Assembly: GCA_001695595.3 (NCBI GenBank)
Contig: MBPM02000061.1
Location: 1 to 64,000, forward strand
DNA from: Plasmopara viticola
Lineage: Eukaryota; Oomycota; Peronosporomycetes; Peronosporales; Peronosporaceae
Direction of reading: 5' to 3'
Length of the DNA: 64,000 nt
Shown here: positions 40,670-52,900 of the stretch, in pieces
Position numbering within the stretch: the stretch's first letter is position 1
Layout of the letters: each line of letters starts with the position of its first letter
Made by a program: the position numbers and the translations under genes
Notes under the pieces: model-generated
What the model was told of the DNA's origin: nothing
Seen by the model: only the letters and a program-made list of their open reading frames with translations
Database searches by the model: none

Positions 40670-41545
40670 ATGGTGTTCACGAGGTTTATTTTCGTCATGG
40701 TCGCGGCTGTCGCCACTATTGTTGACTACGTACAGGCTCACGGATTCGTCGCTGAGCCTGCACCTACATGGAAGGAAAAAGAGACTAGTGAATGGGTTGT
40801 TGAGATCAAGCCTCTATGGGAGGGAGGTTGGGAAGAGTCTGTAGGTGACGAGGGTCTTCTGTCTACCTTTGCGGAACTGGCACCGAAAAACAACTACAAA
40901 GACGTTCGTACACTGATGGACGGAAACCCAGCGTTTGGCGACGATTGCGGCTTTACAGATCCCAAGGGTAAGCCTGTTGACCCGCCATCAAATGGAGCGG
41001 CTACTTTTTCTCGTGGAATAGGGCACGCCGGTCCGTGTGAAATCTGGCTCGATGACAAGATGGTCCTACAGAACGACGATTGTCAAGCTGCGTATGGCGA
41101 CGGGACGACAAAAACGATCGCTGTCTTCAAACCTGTTGACTACTCGTCGTGTGCTGCAGGTGGCTGTCTGTTTCGATTTTACTGGCTCGCTCTGCAACGT
41201 CTCGACAAAAAGGTGCTGTGGCAGGCCTACAAGAATTGTATCCCTTTAACCGGTCCTGGTAAGGGTGGTGGTGGCGGCGACTCGGACCCCACTCAACAGA
41301 ACCCCAACGAAGACCCCACACAAAACTCTCCGACTGCTGGCAGTAACGACAAAGGTTCTTCGAAATCCTCCGCAAGTGACTCGGACCCCACTCAACAGAA
41401 CCCCAACGAGGACCCTACGCAAAACTCTCCGACTGCTGGCGGTGATGCCAATAATTCCTCAAAATCCTCTCCAAGCAATACACCTGAAGTTGCTCCCGCG
41501 CCGGCTCCGAGTAGCAAATGCAAAGGCGCTCGCCGACGCGACTAG
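40670..41545 (+). CDS. Secreted AA17-type lytic polysaccharide monooxygenase (pectin-active family)
   Basis: A single-exon gene of 291 residues. Residues 1-23 form a signal peptide (MVFTRFIFVMVAAV...YVQA); cleavage exposes His24, followed by GFVAEP, giving the N-terminal histidine of a copper 'histidine brace'. The second brace histidine is His119 in GIGHAGPCEIW. An aromatic residue in FRFYWLAL (168-175) is the likely axial ligand. Six cysteines (93, 123, 138, 161, 166, 190) suit three disulfides, and WQAYKNC ends the domain. AA17 enzymes are known in oomycetes, where they cut homogalacturonan in the plant cell wall during infection. Residues about 195-291 are a linker with two 33-residue repeats (DSDPTQQNPNEDPTQNSPTAG in each, matching at an exact 99-nt offset), then a Ser/Pro/Ala tail ending KCKGARRRD. 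I chose the ATG at 40670 because it directly precedes the signal peptide. It acts outside the cell. Confidence 0.92.
   Translation: MVFTRFIFVMVAAVATIVDYVQAHGFVAEPAPTWKEKETSEWVVEIKPLWEGGWEESVGDEGLLSTFAELAPKNNYKDVRTLMDGNPAFGDDCGFTDPKGKPVDPPSNGAATFSRGIGHAGPCEIWLDDKMVLQNDDCQAAYGDGTTKTIAVFKPVDYSSCAAGGCLFRFYWLALQRLDKKVLWQAYKNCIPLTGPGKGGGGGDSDPTQQNPNEDPTQNSPTAGSNDKGSSKSSASDSDPTQQNPNEDPTQNSPTAGGDANNSSKSSPSNTPEVAPAPAPSSKCKGARRRD
41279..41478 (+). repeat. In-gene 99-bp tandem duplication in the AA17 C-terminal tail
   Basis: The stretch beginning CTCGGACCCCACTCAACAG at 41281 recurs at 41380, an offset of 99 nt (33 codons), so the frame is kept. The first part is nearly identical at nucleotide level (AACGAAGACCC against AACGAGGACCC), and similarity fades through the SSKSS-rich part. 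It lengthens the hydrophilic linker after the catalytic domain. Confidence 0.9.
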
Positions 41546-41626
41546 ACAAAAGAGTGTGATTGTAGCAGGCATTACATGATTGATGTTTTTCAAGTTACAA
41601 TGTTTAATGTATACTTATTGCTGCTC

Positions 41627-41632
41627 AATAAA
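41627..41632 (+). terminator. Polyadenylation signal AATAAA
   Basis: AATAAA lies 81 bp after the stop codon of the AA17-like gene in a T/A-rich 3' region, the usual place for a 3'-end processing signal. This is positional evidence only. Confidence 0.55.
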
Positions 41633-42580
41633 AATGTTTAAATTATAATCTTAGTCTCTATATTAAATTACTTGCTTCAAATGTATCAACAACGTACTTA
41701 ATAAACTTAATAACTAGTAGTTTGTGAGAATGCTACTTTTGGGAGTCGTGACGTTTGCGCTCATTCACTTTGAGTCGTACGACACCTCGATCGCGTGTTA
41801 TTAACCATGATCAACTGAGAAGGCTACATTATTCGAGTCTTTTCTTGGTTCCGTAATCTAAAAAGATGTAAGCTTTTTGTCCAATTAACATGCTACAATT
41901 TATTGGCGGCAGATGAGTAGCTTTACTTTCGTAAGTGACACGTTTTGATATCTTCAATCAGAGCCTTCAGCCAAATATGACGTTAAATATATTATGTTAC
42001 ACTCAGAGGATCCAAGCAAAAGTCTGCTGCACTTTGTAATCGTCTGATGTCCTTAATATGGCAATATAAGCAATACTAAAGGCTCAGTTAAAGTCACTAG
42101 TGTTTTGGTGGCAGTCAGCCTGCTGTGGTGTAATCGCACAATTGAAAGGCAGACGTCATAAGCGTAAAATGAAGAGACTAGTATGCGAAGACAGAACCGG
42201 AGCGTACCATATTTTGCAAGGATTTCTCGAAAGAATTTAGCAAAAGAGCGGTGCGATTGTGGTCTCACATTAAAGTTCTTTGATTGGCACTGCAAGCACA
42301 TTCATATCTTGTCGGGAATTGCCTTTATCATGTTGTAACCCTGCAAAAAATACCCCGGCAAATACTGTATCAAAAATCTATATAAGTTATATACAAACTC
42401 ATCAATGCTTCAATACACGCGCTTATTCAATCGCCCGAGCTAGCGCACTCGAATCTCACAGACACAATCGTATTATAAGAGCGACGTGGAGCTACTGCGA
42501 ATTTGGTTTGAGAACGCAATACCAGCTCACTAATATAGTCGATAAGCACTACATAATCTAGAAACGATTTATCTGAGTCA

Positions 42581-42631
42581 ACGATGCTGCATAATTTCCA
42601 CGACAAACGATGCTAATAATTTCCACTACAA
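42581..42631 (+). repeat. Two tandem copies of a 25-26 bp unit
   Basis: The unit ACGATGCTGCATAATTTCC plus ACGACAA is followed at once by ACGATGCTAATAATTTCC plus ACTACAA. It is a local duplication in noncoding DNA. Confidence 0.75.
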
Positions 42632-42912
42632 ACTTCACATAGGAAGCCTTTTTGAATATTTTGGATAGTTTTCGAGCTTTCTAGCTAACGAATGACTACT
42701 TACAAACAAAAATATCGTATTATCTGCATTTGACTGATTACTTGATTATACTACTTTCAACATTAGTTTTTTTGCAAACTTGACTTGTTGAAAATAAGTT
42801 AGTCATCGAACTGTGTGGACATTAAGCAATGACGTGGCAAGCCGTTGCTACATTTTTTGCGGTCAAATGCTAAATCGGATCAATCGATCCTAATCGAGAA
42901 GATCTGTAGCCT

Positions 42913-42938
42913 TTGACTCAAATTTCAATTTGAGTCAA
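42913..42938. promoter_or_regulatory. Perfect 12-bp inverted repeat carrying two TGACTCA-type sites
   Basis: TTGACTCAAATT and its exact reverse complement AATTTGAGTCAA are separated by TC. Each arm contains TGACTCA, the site bound by AP-1/Gcn4-type bZIP factors in fungi and animals. No start codon of a recognised gene lies nearby, so a regulatory role is unproven and chance or hairpin structure are alternatives. Confidence 0.3.
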
Positions 42939-43334
42939 TTTGGCAATGATATTAAATCACCTGGATACAATCATTTTTATGAAAGGTCAAGAAACCGATG
43001 AGATCGGCTTGCATTGACCTCGTGCAGAGATCCTATAGATACCAGGTTCGTGGTTCTATCTATACCAATATCTTGAAAAATTACAAGACGACAAATGCAG
43101 GGCACGCTATGCAGCTACGCTTTACGTATAAGCCCATTCATAAAATATTTCTGCATGTAAGGTATTTTTGTGTTTTATCGTCCGTGATGTACTAGTCATA
43201 TCAGCAGAATGCGGTGTTCGATTAATCAGAGAATGAGACTTGATCAAATGTGCTATGCCCACCCGTCGGAAGTAAATTTGCACATTTCTTAAGAGGCTTC
43301 AAGCGATCAGTCATCTAGCAGTTTATCTGAGAGC

Positions 43335-43350
43335 ATAGGCTTTAGCCTAT
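43335..43350. repeat. Short perfect inverted repeat next to a TATAAATA string
   Basis: ATAGGCT and AGCCTAT are separated by TT, and the right arm runs into TATAAATAG. It could be part of a lost promoter, but no gene follows that I can support. Confidence 0.25.
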
Positions 43351-44984
43351 AAATAGAAAAATTGTTGAGCTACGCTTGTGGGCTTTGATGTGCAAAGAAT
43401 GTTCTTACGACCCATACTGGCACCCGTACACTAAACACCTAAAAGACTATTTTCGATGCCTGCACATAGTAGGTACTCTAGCGACGGGTTGGGCTTTCCT
43501 TACCCCCATGTACTTACAAGAATTTAAGCTTCGCTGGACAAAATTGTCTTCCTCTACCAGCTATTAGAATAGGTCTGACATATGAGAACAAAGATTCTAC
43601 TTACGGCCAGATTAGGCTTCTTTATTTTTGAACCATTACGAGAACTTAAGCGCAAGGAAAAGCAAAAAAATAGTGAAAGCTAGAAGTACAAGTGAATGTA
43701 CGGATCAAAAGCCTAAAATCGATTTTAGTATATTTAAGAGCCCGAATTAGATTCTTTCAGCGGAGCAACCACAAACTTTGTCCCAATAGAATAAGATCGG
43801 TAACTTGTTTGCACTATTTTTGAGAGCTCATAGCTGAAATTACATAGCGTTCGACTCTTCTATTTTCTACATCAGATATCTGTCCTGAGACATTGTATGC
43901 GGCCAAATCATCCTCATATGAGCAACGCGTTCTTAACACTATCCAAACGATACGCGTACTATTTCAAAGAGTTGACAGCCTTCATCACTGGCAAGCCATC
44001 CCCGATTGAATGTCAAAGTGGGCACTGTAAGATGAGGAGCTCTCAAATCACAAATTTGAAAAAGTGTCCTTACATTTGGCCAAAAGCGAGTTGTGCCTCG
44101 TCTTTCTATATACATAGCGATAAGCGAAGTCATTTCTTGTGATAAAGCCACTCCTAGCGCTCTAAAAACCTAGAAGATAGTGCGAGAGTCAATCTCAAAG
44201 TAGTAATTGTATGTTCTATGTACAAGTAGTATCGTGCGCTTTACCTGATCGTCTCCAGAGTGCCCTCACCACTCAAAACTCTTCTATTGTTCCCAAGGTT
44301 AGTATAGGCTTAGGGGTGTTAAGAATTTGCAGAGAAAATGTAAAAGTACCCCGAAACTGGGTTGCGCGGTTTAATCAGATTATCTCTGAGAGTCAGTGCT
44401 GCTCAAGGACACGCCAAGGAACAGTAGCACTGTTTCGATACAGTCATGAACTAGTGCTGCGAATTTGACACCGTCGACCGTGTCCATACTGCCACTAAGG
44501 GAGCCATATTGCTCATTCAATAAGTAAATATTAATTGCCAGTATTATCTGTCAATTCAAAGGGGAGGATGAGCATGAGATTGCAAGTGGAAAGAGCCGAC
44601 AGCCCATAGGGACTAGTAAATTTGCCATTGATGCAGTCGCATTTAAAATGGATTATTGCACAGCTTCAAATCGAAAAGTGCAGGCTTATTGAGACATGCG
44701 TCTCCCTATATCGAAATGACTGCCACTTGGCATATCGCAAGGCAGTAATCCCAGATGAATAATCGAGGCTATCTTCACTGTGGATTTGATAGTTGCAATC
44801 TTCATTACAAAGAACTTTTAGAGTACATTAACATGGCAACCTTCGAGAGCCAATGTAGCCACGCGACCAACTTTGCCGATAAATGTTTGCCCGAGTCGTA
44901 GACTTTGCCTTCCACTTGAGCGATATGCTCATTGTAATTCGCGCACACGCGCTACACATTCGATCCTTACAGACAAGGTCCCAG

Positions 44985-45780
44985 CGATGGCATAAGTTGT
45001 TCATAATTGTAGCAGTGCAAAAAAGCACTGACCACAGCATTCTGCTTAACTTGCTATTACTGCAACTTGAGGCTAAATGTCCCAAAGAACGAGAGACACT
45101 AGGTCTTCCTCTGCAGGATGTGAGGCGACAACTCCGCGGTGTAAAACGGCGCTTAATTAATATAAATTACGAGCGCATAAGATTCGAGCAGGGACACGGT
45201 GGTATTGGTAAGAGCATACTTGATCAGGAGTAACTCTTTGTAGTGGACGGAATACTTCTTCTTGGTATGCATCAATTCGGACACGATCACTTGATCTTTT
45301 GCGTCTGCTTGCAGCAATTTGGAACCAATGGCAAATCCTACAAACAATAATGATGTTATATCCTGCCCAATCGGCATCGGTGCCTGCCAAAATCATCCCT
45401 TGACGATATCAGATGATCCTTAATACAGCCTTTCGAGCCCTTTCCACTATCTCCTTAAAGTGGCCTTTCCACCTCTGCGTAATTTGCGCTATACTTTTGT
45501 AAGTCGTTGGTCAGGCCAAGTCAACTTATCAAGTCGCTCTATTTTTTAAGAAACCTATTCTGCACGAAGCATACACATATCGGTAAAAGCGAAATTTTTT
45601 GTACTCGCACACAAAAGTTCATTGCTTTAAATGGGCTGTGTAATTTATCGCGTCTGTATTTTCGTGCTTGCACGAAAATGGAAAATTGATACAATTTATG
45701 TACATGTATACGCTCTTTGAGCGTCTTCACCAGACAATTAAATGCTGCAGAAAATTTAAAAGTCATTTAGGCATGATTTT
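44985..45780 (-). pseudogene. Decayed Ty3/gypsy retrotransposon pol fragment (RT end, RNase H, connection)
   Basis: Read on the minus strand from high to low coordinates, the relic gives pieces of a Ty3/gypsy polyprotein in correct order but in shifting frames with many stops. A poor reverse-transcriptase palm/thumb part may lie near 45780-45540 (LVKTLKERIHVHKLY). Next comes the thumb/connection motif LGLTNDLQKYSANYAE near 45530-45470, then an RNase H part at about 45377-45153 with FAIGSKLLQADAK and KKYSVHYKELLLIKYAL, matching the family pattern DFAIGxxLxQ...YPVHxKELLAxKYAL. After that, near 45130-45000, a string like SPHILQRKT-CLSFFGTF matches the SPHLSQRMARWLSFF region. No LTRs, integrase or complete domain is present. 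It is a dead element; the outer limits are approximate. Confidence 0.75.
45658..45679. repeat. Perfect 10-bp inverted repeat
   Basis: ATTTTCGTGC and GCACGAAAAT are separated by TT, a possible hairpin inside the gypsy relic. No function is inferred. Confidence 0.4.
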
Positions 45781-46921
45781 TCACTTCCAGTTTAAAATGC
45801 CCAAAGTGCTGGCTACTGTCAATGGTTTGTCAAGGTTTGCATAAAGAGTTGGTCATAGCTGTTTACTTGATTTTGTGCACGCTTCATACATACCGCCATG
45901 CTGTTTTGCTCCTGTCTAGGAAAGCCTTCTGCACCGGAATCGTGGCTGCGGCTATCCTATTGTAAGCGTGTACGGTGTACCACATGTCATTAAAAAAAAC
46001 ATACCGAGAAGAGGCGTGCATAAAGAGACATACTTTTTCTAACAATTTCTGCTTCGTGATCTCGGAGGTCCGCGCACGGATTGCCTTCTTAGCTTATTAG
46101 AGACCGCTTAGTACAGGATTTATATAGTTGTTCTTTTCTACAGGACTATTCCGACCGTGCAGTCGGCTTTACAAGTCGCTTCAAGCTTCGCTTTTGATGT
46201 CTCGTCTTATTCAAGCAGAGTATCTCTTGAAGACATAGGGTACATAATGATCCTGCCTTCTTCCGTATTTGTTTTCCATATAATTGGAGCATACAGCTGA
46301 GTGCTACCATGTTTACGAAAAAATCTATGTCAAACCAAGGCTTTGAAGATTTTTCGTTGAGTGATGAGTTCCATGCGTCTATGTCAATATCGATAATCTT
46401 GACGAGACTCTTCAAATTACATTCGTATAACAGTTTTAGCACTAACTCTTGCATTGACTTCCAGCGATAAGCGCTCGTGTTAAATTTTTCCGATAAGCAC
46501 GATCAGATTTTAGCCTCCTTTGGACCCGAAAAGCACTATCTTGGCTTCAAGTACGTGCCGCACGACACGTATCCGAAGAGGAGCACCACAGATACATTGA
46601 CTTCTGGTCAACAATGTACGCCGGACATACGGTGAGCGCTGTCCACGATAAGCTTTGCTCTGTGAGCTATGTGCGGCTCCACTAGCAGCGTCAGAGCCAG
46701 ACCGTCAATGCATTGGTCTAAAGCTGGACATACCTCGCTTGGTGTAGAGCATACATATGTTCTCGCGAGCGTTGATCTCAGTGTATAGCATGCCACACCA
46801 CGTGTAGTAATAGGACCTTGAAGCTATCCATGTCAATCATGACATATTGCAAGTGATGCGTCTTGCGAGCACCTTGGTAGCTTACGTGTCACTTAATTCG
46901 CAGTCAAAAGGTCTCACAGAT
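45781..46921. other. Intergenic sequence, probably more decayed element DNA
   Basis: Minus-strand frames at 46146-46454 (102 codons from an ATG) and 46608-46796 are open but resemble nothing I can name. Given the gypsy relic beside them they may be eroded transposon sequence; this is a guess. No repeat edge is visible. Confidence 0.35.
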
Positions 46922-46991
46922 ACCTGCGTAAGAAGTAGCTCTTGCAGAGAGCCACCACTGGCTCTCTGCAAGAGCTACTTCTTACGCAGGT
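46922..46991. repeat. Perfect foldback: 33-bp inverted arms around a 4-bp loop
   Basis: Bases 46922-46954 (ACCTGCGTAAGAAGTAGCTC and onward) are the exact reverse complement of 46959-46991, separated by CCAC. All 33 bases pair, and pairing stops at both ends. Within old, eroded DNA such a perfect arm pair is unexpected. Options are a very recent foldback mutation by template switching, a miniature inverted element, a small-RNA precursor, or a library foldback artefact. Confidence 0.9.
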
Positions 46992-49900
46992 CAGTGGAAT
47001 TGACTAATACGTACCGCATTGATTTAATGTCAGCCATGCTTTAGTAGTCATGCAGCAAACGCTATTTTCTACGAGCATTGCTGAGTAATTTCCGTGTCAT
47101 TTCACGTAATGGCCTCCTGTCCTCGACACTGTCAGCGTCCATCGTTGTTATATTAATGCTCAACACACTGACCAGCTCGAGCCAGTGTTCACGCCAATAA
47201 TGATTTCGCATCCTAGAGTGATGATAAATATACTTGCCGAAGCCCCGCTGGGAGTGAAATCATTAGCATGCAGAATTTTTGACCTCGCATAACCCAAGAT
47301 TTCCGGCGCTCCTGCCACGCCATACCGCGACGAGATTTAAGATAAAACAGCGCTCGACACTATTTAAGTTGGAGTACTTCACATCTAATTTTACCGGAAT
47401 GCTACCTTGTTCTGGTCACTAAATGAATGAGAATTGTCGCATTGGTCGGCTTATAGAGACTCGACGTTTAGCTAACCTCCTACCTGGGGTTGCCCGGTGC
47501 CCCTTGCTGAATCTGCCCCAGCCACTAGCAATACAACCTCACGAGTACGATCCATATATATATTCTCCAAGGCTAAGCTCTATCTCTTCATGAAGATCGA
47601 CAATTTTGGGATATGTCTATAGCGAGCCCTACTAGATGCTTCCGTGACATTCCTATTAGCTGGTTGATTGTAGGATTTTGTCTCTTTGAACCATGACACG
47701 CTAGGTGGAGGGACACACCAACTACGAATAACAAATTGCACCACATGTAAATTATCAAGTTGATGCTCGTACACTGCCCTGCAGTTTGAAGATTTGACTG
47801 CTTATTTTTGTCCCTTGGAGACGGAATCTTCCGATGGGATGTATTTCTCCAAGCTTCTGCCTGTTCGTGTTACTTGGAAACTGAATTTGGCATATACTGC
47901 CATTTTCATTGGTTCTTTAAACGGATAACTACACGCGGAGCGCCTCCGTCTAGGCCACCGTGCGCGGCTTAATCATCATGACAGTGGCTTTCATTTCTTT
48001 CGAAGGGGGATTGCTGATCAATTAAGCCATCAGAGCTCACCGAAGTCTTTACTTTATTTTGGCGGGATGAAAAGACGCGAGACCATGCACGGTAAGCTTA
48101 GTTGGGCAGCGAAAAAATTTGCGTCAATAGACGTCTCGATTTAATAGTTTTACCTTTATTGAGCTATGTCTATTTGCGTGCTTTCTCGGTGCATTCGAGA
48201 CGAGCAAAGTCATCATCGGCTTCTTTGTCCATAATATCACTGACATCGTCATAATGATACAAAGCCGGAGCTTACATCCTATTTTTCCTCTAGAAGAAAT
48301 ATGCTTCCCATGAAGTGCTTTAGCAGTGCGCTCTCGTAGTCGGAGAGGTCCTTCAAACATGCACCGATTAAGTCGTGTATATGTGTCCCCAAATGTATCA
48401 ACCCCCTCGGGACCAACTTTTAATTTTGTTCTAGATGCAGCCTGCACCCGGTAGTCCGCAGGCACCACCTTTTATGGTGACGAGGATGGTGTGAAGCGCC
48501 ACGAGCGCTTTAGCCTGACTGTTCGCCTGCTGAAAAAAAAATTCTCAGGTTAGGCAAAACCACCTCATTTTCGGGTATACGCCACAAAACGACACCACAG
48601 CGCCGTGCAGCACGCTTATCTGTTTTGATCACCGCAAGGCGGTTCCGGATGCTTAAAGAAATGTGGCCATTAAAATGTCGTTGTTCTAGCGCGATCTTAC
48701 TGTGGCCATGCGCTTCTCTGAATGACCATATTTAATTGCTCTTAGGGATGTTACGAGGCATCGCGCGGAGCCAGAAGACAAGGATGGCTTGCGCCTAGCC
48801 TTATATGCTTTATAAGGAAGTCTTTACACTGTTACCAATTTAAAAAATGCTTATGAGATTGGATGATAGTAGCAACTTAGGCATAATGCGCTGACAACAT
48901 AAGATTCAAACTCCGAAATTGAATTGCTTTTTTAGGCCTTAACGTGCGACCAAAAGATTGTGGCTTGCATATGTAGCTCCCTTTTCCCAAATTTTGGATT
49001 GTAGCGGTTTTCAAATAACTTTGACGATGTCTTTTTAGTATGATGTAAGATAAGCACGCCTTTTCACTAAAGCCTCTTGGCATCGAGAAAGCGTCTCTGC
49101 TCTCTAGCACGCTCTTTTCAAAAGTATCACTACCCCTGGATATCGAAATGATCTGGACCAAGTCGTGTACGCCTTCTTTATAAGCAGCTAAAGTTATTGC
49201 GCAATCGGACGTATGCACTGAAAATGCTTTTGAAGTCAGCCCTAATAGTCAGACCACGGATGATTTCTAACCCTCAAGGCCTTTCGGAAGCAGATAGACA
49301 TGCCACCAAAGATACATACAGTCAATTTGACAGCCGCAAGCCTCAAAAAGGCCTCCGAATTCCCTCTGGGTAGCTTTACGCACCCACATGGGAACTTTAC
49401 TCCGTATTCTTATAGGTAACTATAAACAAAATCAGCCGCAGTATGATCACCCAAACTCGTTGTACCAACAAGTTCAAGTCCGAATACAACGCTTCGTAAG
49501 GATATCGAGGGCTTACTAGGACTCATGTGAGGCTCAGAGTCTTGTAGCTCGTGACAAAATTAAAGTTATTCCTATAAAATATTGGGTTACCGTGGGAAGG
49601 TCAACGTGTACGCCGACTAAAAATCCTTGAGCAGACAAACGATGTAATGTTGTGTCTCTTCATGAATACCAAGCTTAAGCCTTCTATCGGTAATTCCTTC
49701 ATATTAAACATCGCTTTCCTTTTTTCGAAAAAGCGATTAAGTGTTTCCCCGTCCACATTTATCAACTGTATGCACAAAATAGTATATACAAACGGATGCT
49801 TTGCCCTTATGCTTATATTCAGCCGACTTTTTCGCGGTACCAATTTGTTTGTTCGTAATGAGCGCTTCGAATTAGGACCTGGAAGAAGAGGTGTTTCGAT

Positions 49901-52900
49901 ACTTTTTCTCCACGATCTTAAATTCCCTTCGGAAAATTATCAAAATCAAGGAGTTTAGCCCATTTATTGATAAAATTGAAAGGGTTTCAGAAGCGTGAGT
50001 TGTCTTGTTGAGTGCGAAGCCAACCACAGATGATTGTTGGCTAACAACTGGAATGTTTCACGGCACATACTGCGCAAGTCGTCTTTGATAATACAGATGT
50101 ACTCCTTCTAATTATTTGCTGATGAAAGGTCTGGGAGTCTCAATTGATAGACATAGCTTGCTTAAACTGCAGAGATAAGCAGTGGGCCTTCATCTGACAA
50201 CATCTAGTCCGGAAGCCCATGGTCAGAGGCTTTGCATGACCCGCAAAGCCTGTGCGAATCGTTCGCTAGACTTATACACCACCTTTTACCATTTCGGAAA
50301 CGTATCGTTGCCCAGGACAAAACATCCGTTGTTCCCTCGGGAACTCTTTGTATCTCATGAATGCATACGAAGAAGCCAATCAGTTTGTTGCAAAAACACA
50401 TATGCCGTTTTGTGTGCAGGATCGAGTGACAAACACACATAGCTGCGTAGCTTTTTTCGTGTCGAGATTCGCAACGGACCTAAGCTATGAGCATAAGAAA
50501 TACTTCTAAAGCAAACAGTATTGCTACATTTCATAGTGAACGATTGGAAGCTTTGCTCTACCTCGCAGAGGTAGGCATTTCAAGAATCTTTCGACTCATG
50601 TAACACACACTAGACAAGTTCTACGCCGTTTCAGGCTATCTTTTTAAGGCTCCAGACTGCTTCAAACCATACACGTCCAACTTTCGACATAATGTTTCGT
50701 TTAGCGTTGTTGCTTGTGCCATTTCTCATATACCCGCACAACAAACTGGATAACGCTCGATCACAATCTAATACGCCCTCACGTAAATTTTGCTGCGTTT
50801 GTTGGATGTAGGTAATGCTGTTTCATCTGTCGATACTGGCCTTTATAAATTAAAATTAGCACGTTACCTTCTCGTTGGTTGGATTTATGACTCAGCTTTA
50901 ACTCAGTGCGTTGGTTTTCAATACATCTTTGGCTGAATTACCTAGATTTTGAGCTATATCCATACTTATTTTGAGACAAGACACCAACCATTGCTATAGA
51001 AATGTCATACGGCCAGCAGTATTTGGTTTTATTCTATTTGCGAACAACAATCATTACTTCATGTCACCTCAAGTGTACTCATCTAAGATCAACAGAAATA
51101 TGACACAATTTTGTCCATTCGGATCTTCAATATTTTTAAGCTGTACATTTTGGACAGTATAGCTCTACTTTAGCACGACAATTTCGATGCGCCTGTTTGT
51201 TTATGAGCATTTTTAGACAATGTGTCTAAGTGCTACAGCTCCATCTGCGGCAATACTTTACCGTTCTCGCAATTTCACGCAGAACGAGGTCTCACCGCTA
51301 CAAGGCTTCGTTTATTGCATTTGAATAAAAGCGATAATGTCAGATGAGCATTACGGATGCAATAATACAAAGCTTTAGTGACATATATGGTATTGCACTC
51401 ACTAAAATTTCATACATGAAGCACAGAAAGCATTATCTTCGAAAGGCAGGTATCATAGTGAGCAGGCACGCTTATTTTTGGTTCCACGCTTGTAGCAGCT
51501 TAATTTGACAATTGAGTTGAGCAAACAGGGAAAGCCGATGAAGAATCGCAAAGCTTAACGATGTCGAAACCCTATATGGAGCGCAGGCAACAAACAAAAT
51601 TTTAGAAAATGCCATGTTGAAAAAGATGTCGGCGGGCAATACAACGAATCACAGACAAACATTTTTGTTACAATGCACTCTTTTGTAGATTGGCCAAGGA
51701 ATTTATTTAACGATCGGGTTGATATTTTTGGTTCTGTAAAGAGCACTAGTGTTCCATGTCGTATTTACAAACGAGAAACATTTACCCTTCGTAGAGCGAC
51801 TTAAAAACACGAACGAAAAGCTCAAGTAGAAATGTCACGACTTTAAAAAGCAGAATTGTATGGATATTGAGATAGATAAACCATTTTATTTCATTTTCGT
51901 GGTAGTTGAGGAAAGGTCGGTGATTGATTACCAAATGATTAGCGATATTATATTCATCCTATACCAAATGGTAGGCTGAGTCGTCAAATTTGTGCGGAAA
52001 GGATTTTCTTTTTACTGTCGCTGTCAAAAATAAATCATTTTAAAAGAAATACTCAATGCTTACTTGCGTTACACTATTTAAGTGACGACTTTCTAAAACA
52101 GAATAGATGGCGTGCTACTGCGTAAGGCTTTGTCGATTGTTTAGATGAGCCCCGCTTTAAGCAAGGTCGAACAATAAAGCAAAGTTGAATCCAGAAAACG
52201 TAAGCTTTTAGCTTTGAAGCTGAATAAAAGCAACCGTTGTCTGTGATTTAAAGCTGGTGAGCATTTTGTATTTGAAGTCGATAATTTGATTATAGGAGCA
52301 AAGATCTTGGTGTATGGTTAGCGAAAAGCGTATTAACTTTAGAAACTGATTCGTTTTCTGATAAGATGTAAAATGAAAAGATTGGTGTTGGTTAGTGGAT
52401 TGTGCTTAGATCTTTGCCCTTCTGAATTAGAGCTTGTAAAGGGCCGAAATTGTGTAGAGTATCTAGCAAGAAAAAACAACCACATGTTTCGATTTTTGAA
52501 AAAGATTTAAAAAGACCAGAAAAATGTAGCGAATTCTAATCGGCCACACCATTTTCCTCTCTATTGGATCAATATGAACTGTTCAAAACACTACATAAAT
52601 AGCTGCTTTTTAACCAGATAGAGCCAAACTCGCATTAATTGCTCTTAGAAAGACTGATTCATTACGATAAAGGAGAAATTAGAGTATTCTGCGTGACATG
52701 AGGAAAGCAAAGGAATGGAAGTATCCTTGTAGTGCTAAATAGGAAGGCTAACTGTTGGCACATATCCCGGCTAAGAGCGAGCACATCAACAATTTCTTTG
52801 TTAAATATACTATTTGCATGACTCCTGGGTCGGTCGCAACAGATGTTTCAAAAGAAACCGGCTGTGAAAGTCCTTTAAAAAAGAACTGACATAAAGAAAA

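Larger units (their letters stand above)
41650..44984. other. AT-rich intergenic sequence without a recognised gene
   Basis: No reading frame here exceeds about 95 codons and none resembles a family I know. It holds a small tandem duplication (42581-42631) and short perfect inverted repeats (42913-42938, 43335-43350), listed separately. No RNA gene is evident. Confidence 0.6.

Noticed and set aside
41037..41579. Other-frame open stretches overlapping the AA17-like gene (41037-41249, 41127-41375 minus, 41265-41579)
   Set aside because: They are shadows of the real gene and of its repeated tail, without their own features.
48124..48468. 114-codon minus-strand frame
   Set aside because: No recognisable domain or signal peptide, and no splice pattern; likely chance or eroded repeat.
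49601..49958. Overlapping frames on both strands (80 and 103 codons)
   Set aside because: Opposite-strand overlap, low-complexity composition and no known motif; neither can be preferred as a gene.
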